From NCBI GenBank assembly GCA_003444615.1, contig DLUN01000187.1:1-5450 (forward strand): a DNA stretch of 5,450 nt, given 5' to 3'. This stretch comes from Syntrophomonas sp. GTDB taxonomy: Bacteria > Bacillota > Syntrophomonadia > Syntrophomonadales > Syntrophomonadaceae. Below are positions 5,188 through 5,450 of the stretch, piece by piece; the first letter of the stretch is position 1; each line of letters begins with the position of its first letter. The notes under the pieces were generated by a model. It had not been told where the DNA came from, did no database searches, and saw only the letters and a list, made by a program, of their open reading frames with translations. The position numbers were made by a program, and so were the translations under genes.

Positions 5188-5450
5188 ATGATTCCACGCT
5201 ATACTCTGCCGGAAATGGGTGCCATCTGGACCGAAGAGAACAAACTCAATAACTGGCTGCAAATTGAAATTGCCGCTTGTGAAGGCTGGGCTAAATTGGG
5301 GCGTATCCCCGAGGAAGCGGTTAAAGTCATTAGCGCTACGGCTCGTTTTGATCTGCAGCGGGTAAAAGAAATAGAGGCGGAAGTACGCCATGATGTTATC
5401 GCCTTTTTAACTAATGTTGCGGAAAACGTGGGTGATGAGTCCAAATATAT
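5188..5450 (+). CDS. purB: Adenylosuccinate lyase (5' part; runs off the window)
   Basis: Cleaves SAICAR to AICAR in IMP synthesis and adenylosuccinate to AMP, releasing fumarate in both reactions. Only the first 87 codons are present. They match the PurB N-terminus closely: IPRYTLPEMGAIWTEENK (2-19), the helix NNWLQIEIAACEGWAKLG (21-38), and VRHDVIAFLTNVAENVG (66-82). His68 in that last block corresponds to the conserved active-site histidine known in the B. subtilis enzyme. ATG 5188 follows the purE stop with no gap, and AAAAAGGAGG (5171-5180) lies seven bases upstream inside purE, so translation is probably coupled. The frame is open to the window end, and further purine genes may lie downstream. 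The riboswitch ahead of purE would control this gene too. Confidence 0.96.
   Translation, partial: MIPRYTLPEMGAIWTEENKLNNWLQIEIAACEGWAKLGRIPEEAVKVISATARFDLQRVKEIEAEVRHDVIAFLTNVAENVGDESKY

Noticed and set aside
5182..5444. Minus-strand open frames opposite the start of purB
   Set aside because: The + strand codes for an unmistakable PurB N-terminus; the antisense frames show no motif and are shadows.

Overview
The window reads as chromosomal DNA of a spore-forming, low-to-mid-GC Bacillota (Clostridia). The evidence is a cotJABC spore-coat operon, strong AGGAGG-type ribosome binding sites, frequent TTG/GTG starts, sigma-A-like promoters with extended -10 boxes, and a ykkC-family riboswitch controlling purine genes. 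A syntrophic Clostridia lineage such as Syntrophomonadaceae is a guess from overall character, not something the sequence proves. All genes are on the + strand.

Layout. Positions 1-215 hold no gene. They contain a small dyad with a GC-rich repeat core (about 1-60), a wide inverted repeat, and a 19-base palindrome over a candidate late-sporulation promoter. cotJA, cotJB and cotJC follow as one tight operon (216-1276). CotJC is a manganese-catalase-like protein that keeps all five expected metal ligands. A hairpin terminator closes the operon. A sigma-A promoter with a perfect extended -10 then drives hpt (hypoxanthine/guanine phosphoribosyltransferase) and guaA (GMP synthase), 10 bases apart. 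Six bases after the guaA stop lies a 103-base inverted-repeat element with 29-base arms, resembling dispersed GGGGACGG-core repeats. Next come two small unrecognised acidic proteins (95 and 82 aa), the first with its own promoter.

The last part is a purine biosynthesis operon. A near-consensus promoter (4423-4451) starts transcription at about 4458, followed by a ykkC-type aptamer (about 4457-4586). The aptamer's 3' side is also the 5' arm of an intrinsic terminator (4572-4626), and then come purE and the start of purB, which runs off the window. By gene context the aptamer is most likely the PRPP-sensing subtype and is wired as an ON switch.

How the genes fit together: PRPP is the precursor of de novo purine synthesis (purE and purB are later steps) and the co-substrate of Hpt in salvage. 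GuaA converts XMP to GMP. The window therefore joins salvage, guanylate formation and de novo synthesis. Only the de novo operon carries the riboswitch; the hpt-guaA leader is too short for one. The cotJ operon is a separate sporulation unit. The most notable items are the riboswitch and terminator, the long hairpin element after guaA, the palindrome at the cotJ promoter and the two orphan small proteins.
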